A stretch of 64,000 nt of DNA from Albimonas sp963977235 (GTDB lineage: Bacteria; Pseudomonadota; Alphaproteobacteria; Rhodobacterales; Rhodobacteraceae): positions 3,010-67,009 of the forward strand of contig NZ_CAXBOD010000021.1 in NCBI RefSeq assembly GCF_963977235.1. The letters are read 5' to 3'. A model generated the notes under the pieces. That model was given only the letters and a program-made list of their open reading frames with translations. It was not told the origin of the DNA and searched no databases. This document shows, one piece after another, positions 8,852-17,145 of this stretch (its first letter is position 1; every line of letters starts with the position of its first letter). The position numbers were made by a program, and so were the translations under genes.

Positions 8852-9564
8852 GACGCGGCCAGCAGGGTTTCGGCGGCGGCCAGACCCTCGGGCGTGCCCA
8901 CGTCGACCCAGGCGCCCTCGTGCACCACGGCGAAGAGCCGGCCCGCGGCCAGCAGCCGGTCCCAGACGAGGTTGGTCGAGAACGGGCCGGGCGGCCCGTC
9001 GGCGAACGCCCCCGGCCGGATGATCTGGGCGGAGGCGTAGATGTAGGGCGCGCCTTCGGCCGCGCCGCGCCGCACCGGGCGGCCGAGGCCGGCGTGGAGA
9101 TCCTCCAGGAAGAAATCCCCCGCCCTCGTGTAGGCCACGGCGTCCTCGCGGCGCACGAAATGCAGGAGCGCGTCCATCCGGTCCTCGTCCCAGGCCTCGG
9201 CCAGCGCCGGCAGCGGCGCCGCCCCGGTCCAGATCGCGTCCGAGTTCAGCACATAGACCGGCGCCTCGCCCAGCAGCGGCCGCGCCTTGCGCACGCCCCC
9301 GCCGGTGTCGAGCAGCGCCTCCGTCTCGTCGGAGAACACCACGCGGGGGGCCTCGCGGGCCGTGAGATGCGCGCGGATCTGCTCGCCAAGGTGGTGGAGG
9401 TTGACCACCGCCTCGGTCGCGCCCCCCTCGGCCGCGCGGTCGAGCGCATGGTCGATCAGGGGGCGGCCGGCGACCGGCAGCATCGGCTTGGGCGTCACCG
9501 CGGTCAGGGCGCCCATGCGCGTGCCCCTGCCGGCCGCCATGATCATCGCGCGCGCGGGGCTCAT
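8848..9564 (-). CDS. murU: Nucleotidyltransferase, probable MurNAc-1-phosphate uridylyltransferase
   Basis: A 238-residue sugar-phosphate nucleotidyltransferase. The N-terminal signature is MAAGRGTRMG, followed by T-P-K-P-M-L-P-V; NSDAIW holds the metal-binding Asp and a C-terminal WVDVGTPEG closes the fold. The size and the coupled kinase upstream match MurU of the AmgK–MurU route, which turns recycled N-acetylmuramic acid into UDP-MurNAc without the de novo MurA/MurB steps (characterised in Pseudomonas). Start and stop both lie in ATGA overlaps with amgK and addB. Mannose-1-phosphate guanylyltransferase activity is the main alternative, but the AmgK partner favours MurU. Confidence 0.82.
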   Translation of the reverse strand: MSPARAMIMAAGRGTRMGALTAVTPKPMLPVAGRPLIDHALDRAAEGGATEAVVNLHHLGEQIRAHLTAREAPRVVFSDETEALLDTGGGVRKARPLLGEAPVYVLNSDAIWTGAAPLPALAEAWDEDRMDALLHFVRREDAVAYTRAGDFFLEDLHAGLGRPVRRGAAEGAPYIYASAQIIRPGAFADGPPGPFSTNLVWDRLLAAGRLFAVVHEGAWVDVGTPEGLAAAETLLAAS

Positions 9565-10616
9565 GCGCGCGCTCCCCGCAGGCGGGCGAGCGTCGCAGGC
9601 TCGGGCGGCGGCACGTGGGCGGAGACGAAGTCGCGCAGCCCGGCCAGCGCGGGGTGCTCCAGGTCGCGCGCAAGATGCGCCCAGACCCGCGGGATCAGGT
9701 CGAGGTAGCCGGCCTTGCCGTCGCGCAGGCGCAGGCGGGCGAAGATGCCCACGATCTTCATGTTGCGCTGGGCGGCCAGCAGGGCGGCGGCGGTTCCGAA
9801 CGGCTCGGCCCCCTGCCCCGAGGCCGCCAGGTATCGCGCCGTGGTCGCGGCCCGCAGCGCATGGGAGGTGTCGCGCCGCGCATCCTCGGTCAGGGAGACG
9901 AGATCATAGGCCCCGTGCCCGCGCAGCGCGTCCTGGTAGTCGATCAGCCCCACCCGGGCCGCGCCCTTGCGCTCGGGCAGCCACAGCAGGTTCTCGGCGT
10001 GGAAGTCCCGCAGGGCGAGCGCCGCGCGGGCGCCCTCGACCGGCGCCATCGCCTCGCGAACGCGGCCGCGGAAATCCTCGGCCAGCGTCGCGGAGCTCTC
10101 GCCCAGGCCCGCCAGATACCATTCGGGCAGCAGCATCGCCTCGCGCTCGAGCGCGGCGGCGTCATAGGGGGGGACGGCATGGTCGCCTGCGGCTTCGGGG
10201 GCGGGCTCGGCCTGCAGCTCGGCCAGCAGTTCGGCGGCGGCGAGGTAGAGGGGGGCCTCCAGCGCCGGCTCCGCGGCGCAGACCCGGGCGTAGAGCGCGT
10301 CGCCCAGATCCTCGATCACCGCGAAACCGGTGGCGGGATCGGCGGCCAGGATCTCGGGCGCCGAGAAGCCGCGGGCGCGCAGGGCGGCGGTGATCCCGAG
10401 GAACGGGACCAGATCCTCGCCCTTCTCGGGCGGGGCGTCCATCAGCACGGCGCCGGCGCCGCCGGGCCCCGCGCGCATCCGCTCGTAGCGCCGGTTCGAG
10501 GCGTCGCCCGCCAGCGGCGCGATCGCGGCCGAGGCCCAGCCGGCCTCGGCCAGGAAGGCCGCGCGCAGGGCCGCGCGATCGGGGACGGCGGGGGAGGCGG
10601 CAGGGGTGTCGGGCAC
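9561..10616 (-). CDS. amgK: Aminoglycoside-phosphotransferase-fold kinase, probable AmgK
   Basis: A 351-residue APH/choline-kinase-fold protein. GDASNRRYER forms the nucleotide-binding loop region, the catalytic loop is LRDFHAENLLW, and the metal-binding Asp is in LIDYQDALRG. With murU directly downstream (ATGA overlap) it is best read as the anomeric N-acetylmuramate/N-acetylglucosamine kinase of peptidoglycan recycling. The start used here is a GTG at 10616; no in-frame ATG lies close downstream that would keep the conserved N-terminus. The 92-bp gap to tsaE suggests the same transcript. Confidence 0.82.
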   Translation of the reverse strand: MPDTPAASPAVPDRAALRAAFLAEAGWASAAIAPLAGDASNRRYERMRAGPGGAGAVLMDAPPEKGEDLVPFLGITAALRARGFSAPEILAADPATGFAVIEDLGDALYARVCAAEPALEAPLYLAAAELLAELQAEPAPEAAGDHAVPPYDAAALEREAMLLPEWYLAGLGESSATLAEDFRGRVREAMAPVEGARAALALRDFHAENLLWLPERKGAARVGLIDYQDALRGHGAYDLVSLTEDARRDTSHALRAATTARYLAASGQGAEPFGTAAALLAAQRNMKIVGIFARLRLRDGKAGYLDLIPRVWAHLARDLEHPALAGLRDFVSAHVPPPEPATLARLRGARA

Positions 10617-10708
10617 GGGCGCTCGCGGGTCGGGGTGCGGGAAGGGTGTTCTGGGATCGACGCCGGGGGCGCGTCAAGCCTGGCGATCGGGCGGGAAGTT
10701 CCGGGGGC

Positions 10709-11215
10709 TCAGGCGTCGAGCGCGGCCAGCGCCGCCGCCCAGCCCGGACCCGTGGCGCGCGCCTGCATCTCCCGCCCCTCGGCGTCGCCGGGCGGGAAGG
10801 CGAGCGCGATCTCGAGGCGCCGGGCGGGGGCGAGCGGGCCGAGGCGGTCGGGCCACTCGATCAGACACACGGCCTCGTCGAAGGCGTCCTCGAGGCCCAG
10901 TTCGGGGATCGCCGCGGGGCCGGCGAGGCGGTGCAGGTCGGCGTGCCAGATCTCCGCGATGTCGCTCTCGTAGGTCTGCACCAGGGTGAAGGAGGGCGAG
11001 GGGATCTCCTCGACCCGGCCCTCGCGCGCCAGGATCGCGGCGATGGCCGCGCGGGCGAGCGCCGACTTGCCCGCGCCGAGATCCCCCGAGAGCAGCACCG
11101 CGTCGCCCGGCGCCAGCGCCAGGCCCAGCGCGGCGCCGACGCGGTCGGTCGCCTCGGCGTCGGGCAGCAGGCGGCGCAGCAGGGGCGAGGCGTCGGATCG
11201 CGAGGGCGCGGGCAT
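10709..11215 (-). CDS. tsaE: tRNA threonylcarbamoyladenosine biosynthesis ATPase TsaE
   Basis: A 168-residue P-loop ATPase with Walker A GDLGAGKSALAR, the switch-like SPSFTLVQTY, H-A-D-L-H-R and a C-terminal LIEWPDR, all TsaE signatures. It works with TsaB and TsaD in making t6A37 on ANN-decoding tRNAs in the cytoplasm. Starts at ATG 11215. It lies between the DivL-like gene and amgK, its usual place in alphaproteobacteria. A long overlapping frame on the same strand through this gene and its upstream neighbour is an Arg/Pro-rich shadow. Confidence 0.93.
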   Translation of the reverse strand: MPAPSRSDASPLLRRLLPDAEATDRVGAALGLALAPGDAVLLSGDLGAGKSALARAAIAAILAREGRVEEIPSPSFTLVQTYESDIAEIWHADLHRLAGPAAIPELGLEDAFDEAVCLIEWPDRLGPLAPARRLEIALAFPPGDAEGREMQARATGPGWAAALAALDA

Positions 11216-11545
11216 GGCGACTCCGGAAGCGCGGGGGGCGGTCGCGCGCGATCATCGCAAGCCCGCCGTCCCGGAGCAATGGCCCCCGGGGGCAGGACGC
11301 CGGCCGCGCCCGGCGGGACCGGCGGCGCGGGGGCCCGGGTCGAGCCCGCGGCGCCTTCCCGGCCGGACGCGCGGCGACCGCATGAGCTGGGGAGCGCCAC
11401 CCCGGCGGGCCGAAACGACGTGGCCGATGGAGCGGTGGCCGGCCCGGCGCGTGACCCCTGCCCCTTGCGCGGCACGGTCGACCAGGCCCCCTGGCGCCCG
11501 GCCTCGGCGGGGCTGGGCCGGCTTCTCGACCCGCGCCCGGCGCGG
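11216..11545. other. 330-bp non-coding gap between tsaE and divL
   Basis: No conserved frame, RNA gene or T-tailed hairpin was recognised here. The sequence is extremely GC-rich with short GC palindromes, such as GCCCCCGGGGGC near 11282-11293. It may hold a promoter for tsaE, but none is obvious. Confidence 0.5.
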
Positions 11546-14119
11546 TCAGGCGACGGCGGAGGCGCGTCTCTGGCCGGGGACGCGCAGGGCCTCGACGGGG
11601 AGGGTGCAGGTCACGCGGCGCCTGGGGCCGCCGGCCTCCTCGCGGCGCTCGATGCGGACGTCGCCGCCGTGCAGTTCCGAGAAGCGGCGGACCAGCGCGT
11701 GGGCGAGGCCGCGGCGCAGGCGGGCGTCCTCGGCCTCGCCGGCGGTGTCGGGCGCATCGGTCCAGATCTCGACCTCGCCGCCCTTGCTCAGGGCGCCGGC
11801 GCGCACCTCGTCGCCCGGGCCCGCGCGATGCACCGCGTCGGTCACTAGGTTGAACAGCAGCTGGCGCACCCGGGCCGCGTCGCCGCTGACCTCCTCGACG
11901 GCGCCGGCCGGCGCGGCGGCCTCCAGCGACAGGATCACGCCCCGCTCGCCCGCCCGCCGCCGCGCCATCTCCAGCGCCGAGACCAGCGCCGCGCGCAGAT
12001 TCACCCGCTCGGGGGTCAGCGACAGCACGCCGGCCTGGGCCGAGGCGAGGTCCGCCACCCCGCTCAGCGCCGACTGCACCTCGGAGGCGGCCTCGAGCAC
12101 GCGGTCGATCCGGGCCAGCGCCTCGGGCGTGGCGCCGGCGTCCTCGGCCTCGTCGCGCAGCGCCAGGCCCAGCCCCAGGATCCGCGCCAGCGGCGAGCGC
12201 ACCCGGCTCGACACCTGTTCGAGCAGCGCGCCGCGGATCTCCTCGGCCGCCTCCAGCGCGGCGGTGCGCTCCAGCGTCGCCCGCTCGGCGCGCGAGGCGT
12301 CGGTGACGTCGGTGAAGGCGGCCAGCACCGAGCCGTCGGGCAGCGCGGCCACCCGCACCCGCAGCCGGCGACCGTCGGTCAGCGTCGCCTCGTCCGACCA
12401 GGCGGCGCGGTCGGCCGGCGCGCCGAAGAACGCCGCCAGCCGGTCCCAGACCGCGGCCGAGGGGCTGCGCGCGCGGAACATCGCAAGCGTCTGGGCCAGG
12501 CGCAGCGGCTCGGCGCCGCTCTCGGCCGAGCGCAGCAGCTCCAGCGCCTCCTCGGTCTCGTCGCGCGGGGCCCAGATCGCGGCGAAGGCGGGGTTCATGA
12601 ACCGCGCCGCGCCGTCGGGCCCGAAGGCCACCACCCCCTCCTCGAGCCGGTCCATCACCGCGCGGCGGATCTCGGTCTCGGTGGCGAAGCGGCGCTCCAG
12701 CCGGGCAGTCTCCGAGACGTCCTCGAACAGGAAGGCCACTGCGCCCTGGGGATGGGGGCGGGCGACGACGCGGATCTGCAGCTCGCCGGGCAGGTGCCAG
12801 ACCTCGGTGCGCTCGGGTCGGTCCTGGCCGCCCTCGGCGCGGAACAGCTCCAGCATCTCGGCGCGCCAGAGCTGGAAATTCTCGTGATCGGGCAGCCGGC
12901 GGTTGGCGCGCAGCTTCTCGAGCACGTCCGACAGCGAGGGCCGCCCCGCCAGCCACGCCGGATCGAGCCGCATCAGCGAGGCGAAGGCGGGGTTGAACAG
13001 GCCCAGCCGCGCCTCGCGGTCGAAGATCGCGAGGCCGATGGCCAGATGCGCGAAGGTCTCGGTCAGGGTCTCGACGAAGCGGCGCAGCGCGCCCTCGGCA
13101 TGCACGGCCGAGGCGGCGTCGACGCCGTAGCCCAGCGCCCCCCCGTCCGCGGCCGGAAGCTCGGTCAGCTCGAACCAGCGCCGCTCCCCGGTGCGGGCGT
13201 CGAAGACCGAGCGGCGGCCCTCCGGCGGGCGGGCCCCGTAGCCGTCGCCCCCGTCGTGGCGCAGCTCGGGCAGCGGGGCCGCGTCGGTGCCGTAGGCCTC
13301 CTGCGCGCTGGCCAGCCGGCGGTAGAGCGCGTTGCCCCACACGATGCGTCCCGCAGGCGAGCGGCGCCAGGCGAGCAGCGGCGCGGCCTCGAGCGCCTCG
13401 GCCGCCTGGTCGCGGTCGGAGGCGAGCATCGCCAGCATCCCGCGCAGGCGCGCGATCTCCCGCCGCGCGGGGCCCGCGGGGGTCAGCGCGAGGCGCGCCT
13501 CGCCCGCCTCGGGGCGTCCGGCCAGCTCCCACGAGCGGCCCTCGCGGTCGTCGGCAAGGGCGCGGAACGGGCGGCCGTCGGCCTCGAGCGCGCGCAGGGC
13601 GAGACCGAGGTCCGCGGCCCCCTCCACCGGGGTCAGGCGGGCGACGAACGCGTGCAGCGGGCCGGCCTCGGCCGAGAGAAAACTGCGGGCGGCGCGGTCG
13701 CGGGCCAGCACCCGGTCGCCCTCGATCCGGAAGCACAGGCTGCGCGGCGCCTCGCCCCCGGCCGGGTCGGACCCGGACGCCTCGGACGCGCCCCGCGTCG
13801 CAGGCGAGCCCCGGGAGGCCATCGGCGAGAGCCACGAGGCGCCGCCGCGGAGGCTCGCGCCGTCGCTCCCCGCGGGCAGACCCGCGCCGTCGGTTCCCGC
13901 GCGGAGCCCCGCGCCGTTGGTCCCCGCGCGCAGACCCGCGCCCTCGGTCCCGGCGCGCAGGCGCGGTCGGCGACGGATGACCGCCATCAGGGTGACGAGG
14001 GCCGCCCCCGCGCAGGCGAAGACAACCGCGAGGGACATATCGCCTCCGGTCCCGAGCGTGTTGCCCACCACGGCGGAGGCGGCCGTCAGAAGGGACGTGA
14101 CTTCGACAAGTTCCAGCAC
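11546..14119 (-). CDS. divL: DivL-like multi-PAS sensor pseudo-kinase
   Basis: An 857-residue protein with one N-terminal membrane segment (about 28-47), a Gly/Ala-rich linker of 9-residue repeats (54-89), three to four PAS-like domains (about 120-620) and a C-terminal histidine-kinase-like region. In the dimerisation box (SSRVRSPLARILGL) the position of the phospho-acceptor His is Ser. In the ATPase part the N-box is LVTDAV, not the usual LLxNA, and the G1 box has no DxGxG. It is therefore probably not an autophosphorylating kinase. DivL of Caulobacter has Tyr at this site and allosterically controls CckA–CtrA; DivL of Rhodobacter capsulatus affects CtrA and gene transfer agent production. 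Position next to tsaE–addBA–trxA supports DivL. GTG start at 14119; an ATG at residue 28 is the alternative. Confidence 0.78.
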   Translation of the reverse strand: MLELVEVTSLLTAASAVVGNTLGTGGDMSLAVVFACAGAALVTLMAVIRRRPRLRAGTEGAGLRAGTNGAGLRAGTDGAGLPAGSDGASLRGGASWLSPMASRGSPATRGASEASGSDPAGGEAPRSLCFRIEGDRVLARDRAARSFLSAEAGPLHAFVARLTPVEGAADLGLALRALEADGRPFRALADDREGRSWELAGRPEAGEARLALTPAGPARREIARLRGMLAMLASDRDQAAEALEAAPLLAWRRSPAGRIVWGNALYRRLASAQEAYGTDAAPLPELRHDGGDGYGARPPEGRRSVFDARTGERRWFELTELPAADGGALGYGVDAASAVHAEGALRRFVETLTETFAHLAIGLAIFDREARLGLFNPAFASLMRLDPAWLAGRPSLSDVLEKLRANRRLPDHENFQLWRAEMLELFRAEGGQDRPERTEVWHLPGELQIRVVARPHPQGAVAFLFEDVSETARLERRFATETEIRRAVMDRLEEGVVAFGPDGAARFMNPAFAAIWAPRDETEEALELLRSAESGAEPLRLAQTLAMFRARSPSAAVWDRLAAFFGAPADRAAWSDEATLTDGRRLRVRVAALPDGSVLAAFTDVTDASRAERATLERTAALEAAEEIRGALLEQVSSRVRSPLARILGLGLALRDEAEDAGATPEALARIDRVLEAASEVQSALSGVADLASAQAGVLSLTPERVNLRAALVSALEMARRRAGERGVILSLEAAAPAGAVEEVSGDAARVRQLLFNLVTDAVHRAGPGDEVRAGALSKGGEVEIWTDAPDTAGEAEDARLRRGLAHALVRRFSELHGGDVRIERREEAGGPRRRVTCTLPVEALRVPGQRRASAVA
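13853..13960. repeat. Four tandem 27-bp units inside divL
   Basis: Four imperfect 27-bp units encode the 9-residue repeats LRAGTEGAG, LRAGTNGAG, LRAGTDGAG and LPAGSDGAS (residues 54-89) just after the membrane segment. The 27-bp length keeps the reading frame, so copy number could vary without breaking the gene. Confidence 0.85.
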
Positions 14120-14195
14120 CGGCGATCCCCCGGGCGTGCGGGCGGCCGGTCGCCGCCCCCTATATCAATTCAACCTATACGAAAGTCTCCGCAGA
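14120..14195 (-). promoter_or_regulatory. A/T-rich gap upstream of divL, possible promoter
   Basis: The 76 bp between regB and divL contain TATATCAATTCAACC and a poly-A/T patch at about 14160-14210, unusual for this GC-rich window. They could hold the divL promoter. No clear -35/-10 pair was matched. Confidence 0.3.
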
Positions 14196-15752
14196 TCAAA
14201 CACTCCCTAACGAGAACGGTTCGTTCTCGCCCAGTGGGCCGCGGGGCCGCCCCTCGGGCAGATCGAGGGCGCCGCGGGGCCACACCGCCTCGACCACGGC
14301 GCCGGGGGCGCGGGCGGTCTCGGGGAACAGGCGGATCTCGGGGTCGCGGGCGTCGGGGGCGCGGGCCTCGGCATCGCCGCCGTTGGCGAAGCTGACCCGG
14401 GCGCCGGTGCGCTCGAGCAGGGTCTTGGCGATGAACAGGCCGAGGCCCATCCCCTCGTAGCCCGCCCGCGCGTCCTCGGGCGAGGCGTCGGCCTCGGGAT
14501 CGGCAGCGGGGCCGGCGGGGGGGCGGGGCTTGCGGTCGCTCGTCGTGGCGGCCGAGGGCGTCGCGGGCGCCGAGGGTCCGCCCGCGCCCGCGGCCGGGCG
14601 CATCCGGGCGCGGACAAAGGGATCGCCCAGCCGGCCCAGCATGTCGCCGCCAAAGCCCGGCCCGTCGTCGCCCACCGCGATGCGCAGCTGGCGGTCGTTC
14701 CAGTCGATGTCGATCCAGACGCTGGCTTCGGCGAAGTCGACGGCGTTCTGCACGAGGTTGCGCAGGCCGTGGATCACCTCGGGCCGGCGCATCGCCTCGG
14801 GCTGGGGCGGGGGCGGATCGGTCAAGGGGCGGCCCTGCAGGCGCAGGATCACCCGCTTGCCGCGGTCGCGATGGGGGCCCGCGGCCTCCTCGACCAGACG
14901 ATAGATCGGAGCGGTGCGCACCTGCCGGTCGTCCTTGCCGGTGGCCGAGAGCTCGCGCAGGATCTCGCGGCAGCGCTCGGCCTGCTGGCGGATCAGCTCG
15001 ACGTCCTCATGCAGCTCGGGCTGGTCGCGCAGCTCCCGCGCCAGTTCGCCGGTGACCAGCTTGATGGTGGCGAGCGGCGTGCCCAGCTCATGGGCCGCGG
15101 CGGCGGCGAGCCCGCCGATCGCGGTCAGCCGCTGCTCGCGCCCCAGCGCCTCCTGCGCGGCGCCCAGCGCCTGGGTCATCGTCCACATCTCGGCGGTCAC
15201 CCGGCGGGCGTAGCCGGCCACGAAGGCGAGGCCGGTCATCATCGCCACCCAGCTTCCCACCACGATCAGCGGCGGCGGCGCCACGGACGAGCCGTCGGCG
15301 AAGACCAGCGGCACATGGGCGAGCGACAGCAGGCTGATCTCGGCCGCCGCGAACAGCCCCAGCACCAGGGTCGAGCGCAGCGACAGCGCGGTGGCCGAGA
15401 CGATCACCGGCGCCAGCATCAGCAGCGCGAACGGGTTGGTCAGCCCCCCGGTCAGGAACAGCAGCATGCCGAGCTGGGCGAGGTCGAACAGCAGCGTCAG
15501 CGCCACCCCCCGCTCGCTGAGGCGCTTGTTGGGGGCATGCACGGCCTCGGCGACGATATTGAGGCTGACCGAGGCCGCGATGGCCCCGAAGCAGGCGCCG
15601 ATCGGCAGCTCCATCTCCAGCACAAGGTCGGCGAACAGCACCGCCGCCCCCTGCCCCAGCGCAGCCAGCCAGCGCAGCGAGGTCAGGGTGCGCAGCCGCA
15701 CCCAGTCCACCCGCCCCCGCGCGGGAATGCCGAAGGGAAGTCCGTCTGCCAT
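14196..15752 (-). CDS. regB: Redox-sensing histidine kinase RegB/PrrB/ActS
   Basis: A 518-residue membrane kinase, global sensor of redox state, partner of RegA. The N-terminal half (about 25-185) has six hydrophobic segments, with the quinone-binding heptad GGLTNPF at 102-108. The H-box is AAAAHELGTPL with phospho-acceptor His221. The redox box ERCREIL has the conserved Cys at 261. The ATPase has an N-box NLVQNAVDFA, G1 DDGPGFG (362-368) and G2 GMGLGLF (434-440). A low-complexity insert of about 48 residues rich in Pro, Ala and Ser (384-431) separates the G1/F and G2 boxes, which is atypical. It controls photosynthesis, respiration, CO2/N2 fixation and hydrogenase genes in relatives. ATG start at 15752. 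Confidence 0.96.
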   Translation of the reverse strand: MADGLPFGIPARGRVDWVRLRTLTSLRWLAALGQGAAVLFADLVLEMELPIGACFGAIAASVSLNIVAEAVHAPNKRLSERGVALTLLFDLAQLGMLLFLTGGLTNPFALLMLAPVIVSATALSLRSTLVLGLFAAAEISLLSLAHVPLVFADGSSVAPPPLIVVGSWVAMMTGLAFVAGYARRVTAEMWTMTQALGAAQEALGREQRLTAIGGLAAAAAHELGTPLATIKLVTGELARELRDQPELHEDVELIRQQAERCREILRELSATGKDDRQVRTAPIYRLVEEAAGPHRDRGKRVILRLQGRPLTDPPPPQPEAMRRPEVIHGLRNLVQNAVDFAEASVWIDIDWNDRQLRIAVGDDGPGFGGDMLGRLGDPFVRARMRPAAGAGGPSAPATPSAATTSDRKPRPPAGPAADPEADASPEDARAGYEGMGLGLFIAKTLLERTGARVSFANGGDAEARAPDARDPEIRLFPETARAPGAVVEAVWPRGALDLPEGRPRGPLGENEPFSLGSV

Positions 15753-15877
15753 GCCTCCCGTATAGCTCGCCGCCCCCCGGCAGGGAAGCGGCCGGCGCGG
15801 GGCCCGGCCTCGCGGCGGCCGGCGAGGCGACCCTGCCTGCGCCGCCGCACGGCGGATTCGGCCTCTCTCGCGCCTCG

Positions 15878-15931
15878 CTCCCGCGCGAGGCCGGCGCCCC
15901 GGGGCTCCCGCGCGAGGCCGGCGCGCCGGGG
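15878..15931. repeat. 27-bp tandem duplication
   Basis: Two adjacent 27-bp copies (15878-15904 and 15905-15931) differ at one base. They lie in the 257-bp gap between regB and the RTX gene. Their role is unknown; a slippage product is likely. Confidence 0.85.
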
Positions 15932-16009
15932 TGGCGGCCTCGGCGCTTTCGGCATGGCATTCCCTGGGGTCATCTCCAGCCGGCCCGGAGACGGCGAGGG
16001 AGGGGACCC

Positions 16010-16990
16010 ATGCCCGGGAAATCGAAGTTCAAGCACACGCCCAGGCTGGCCGACGCGTTCGCCTCGCCCGCCGAGCTGCTGATGCGCATCTGAAACGCCG
16101 AGGACTATGACGAGACCTTCGACAAGACCGGAAAGAAGACCGGCGAGCTGACCCTGACCGGCGACGGCTTCACCGCCGTGCTGCGCGTCTCGCTCGACAA
16201 GAAGGGCCGCCCCAGGGACATCGAGCGGGTGGATATCGCCGACGCCGACGGCGCCCGGCTGGCGCAGGGCACGGGGCTCGAGGCCGATGTCGACGACTTC
16301 TTCGAGGACCTCGACCGCGCCCTCGACCATCTTCTCGACGGCGACCTCGACGGGGCGCCGCATCACCTCGCCGACCTCTACGACACGGCGCCGATCCGCT
16401 TCGTGGGCGCCCGCCGCGCGGACCGGATCCTGGGCGCCGAGGGCCAAAACGCGATCAAGGCCAGGGGCGGCGACGACGTCGTGCTCGGCTCGCTGGGCAA
16501 GGACAAGGTCAACGGCGGCAAGGGCGACGACGGGATCTACTACGGCGCGGTCGAGGTGAAGCCCCGGCAGACGGGGGTGAGCGCCGACCTCGAGAAGCAC
16601 AAGGCCGTGATCGACGGCGACCGGCAGACGATCAGGAGATTCGAGGCGCTGGGCGGCACGCGTGGGCAGGACAAGCTGGCGGGCGACGACCGGGGCAATG
16701 TCCTGTCGGGCGGCGAGGGGAACGACACGCTCGAGGGCGGCGGCGGGACCGACGCCCTGACCGGCGGCGCCGGCGAGGACGAGTTCCGCCTGAGTTCGGA
16801 GTCCGGCGCCGACCTCGCGACCGACTTCGAGGTCGGCACGGACCGGATCCGCGCCAACGTCGGCTTCCCCGACCTGACCTTCGCCGACGTCGAGGGCGGG
16901 ACGCAGATCCGAACCTCCGGCGGCGACCTCGTGGGCACGATCGCGGGCGTGGACGCGGCAACTCTCGACGGGGCGGCCCACTTCCTCTGA
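16010..16990 (+). pseudogene. RTX-type calcium-binding protein gene interrupted by an in-frame TGA
   Basis: A frame starts at ATG 16010 behind a strong ribosome binding site (GGGAGGGG, 16000-16006 region). It runs 27 codons (MPGKSKFKHT...LLMRI), meets TGA at 16091-16093, and continues open to 16990. The part after the stop encodes about 298 residues containing GGDDVVLGS, GGKGDDGIYYG, GGEGNDTLEGG and GGAGEDEFRL, the glycine- and aspartate-rich nonapeptides of RTX proteins, which bind calcium after type I secretion. TGA may replace a TGG (Trp). The only later in-frame start of note is GTG 16178, without a good ribosome binding site. It is either a nonsense-mutated gene, a sequencing error, or a shortened protein from 16178. 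No type I secretion genes are nearby. Confidence 0.7.
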
Positions 16991-17145
16991 CCGCGCAGGT
17001 CGGACCTCCCCGGCCCGGGCGCCCTCTCGCCTCCCGTCGAAGACCCGGCGCGGCCTCGCGTCGCGCGGGGTTTCTTCGAGGCCCGCGGTCGGCCATTTAT
17101 GCGCCGCGGAGGGGCCCCCCGCCCCCGCTGTCGGAGGATCCCCCC

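Noticed and set aside
10674..13835. 1053-codon minus-strand frame across tsaE and divL
   Set aside because: Its product is an Arg/Pro/Gly-rich shadow in another frame of two genes with clear conserved domains.
16091..16093. Selenocysteine codon in the RTX gene
   Set aside because: No SECIS-like hairpin is evident right after the TGA and RTX proteins are not selenoproteins. A nonsense change or sequencing error is simpler.
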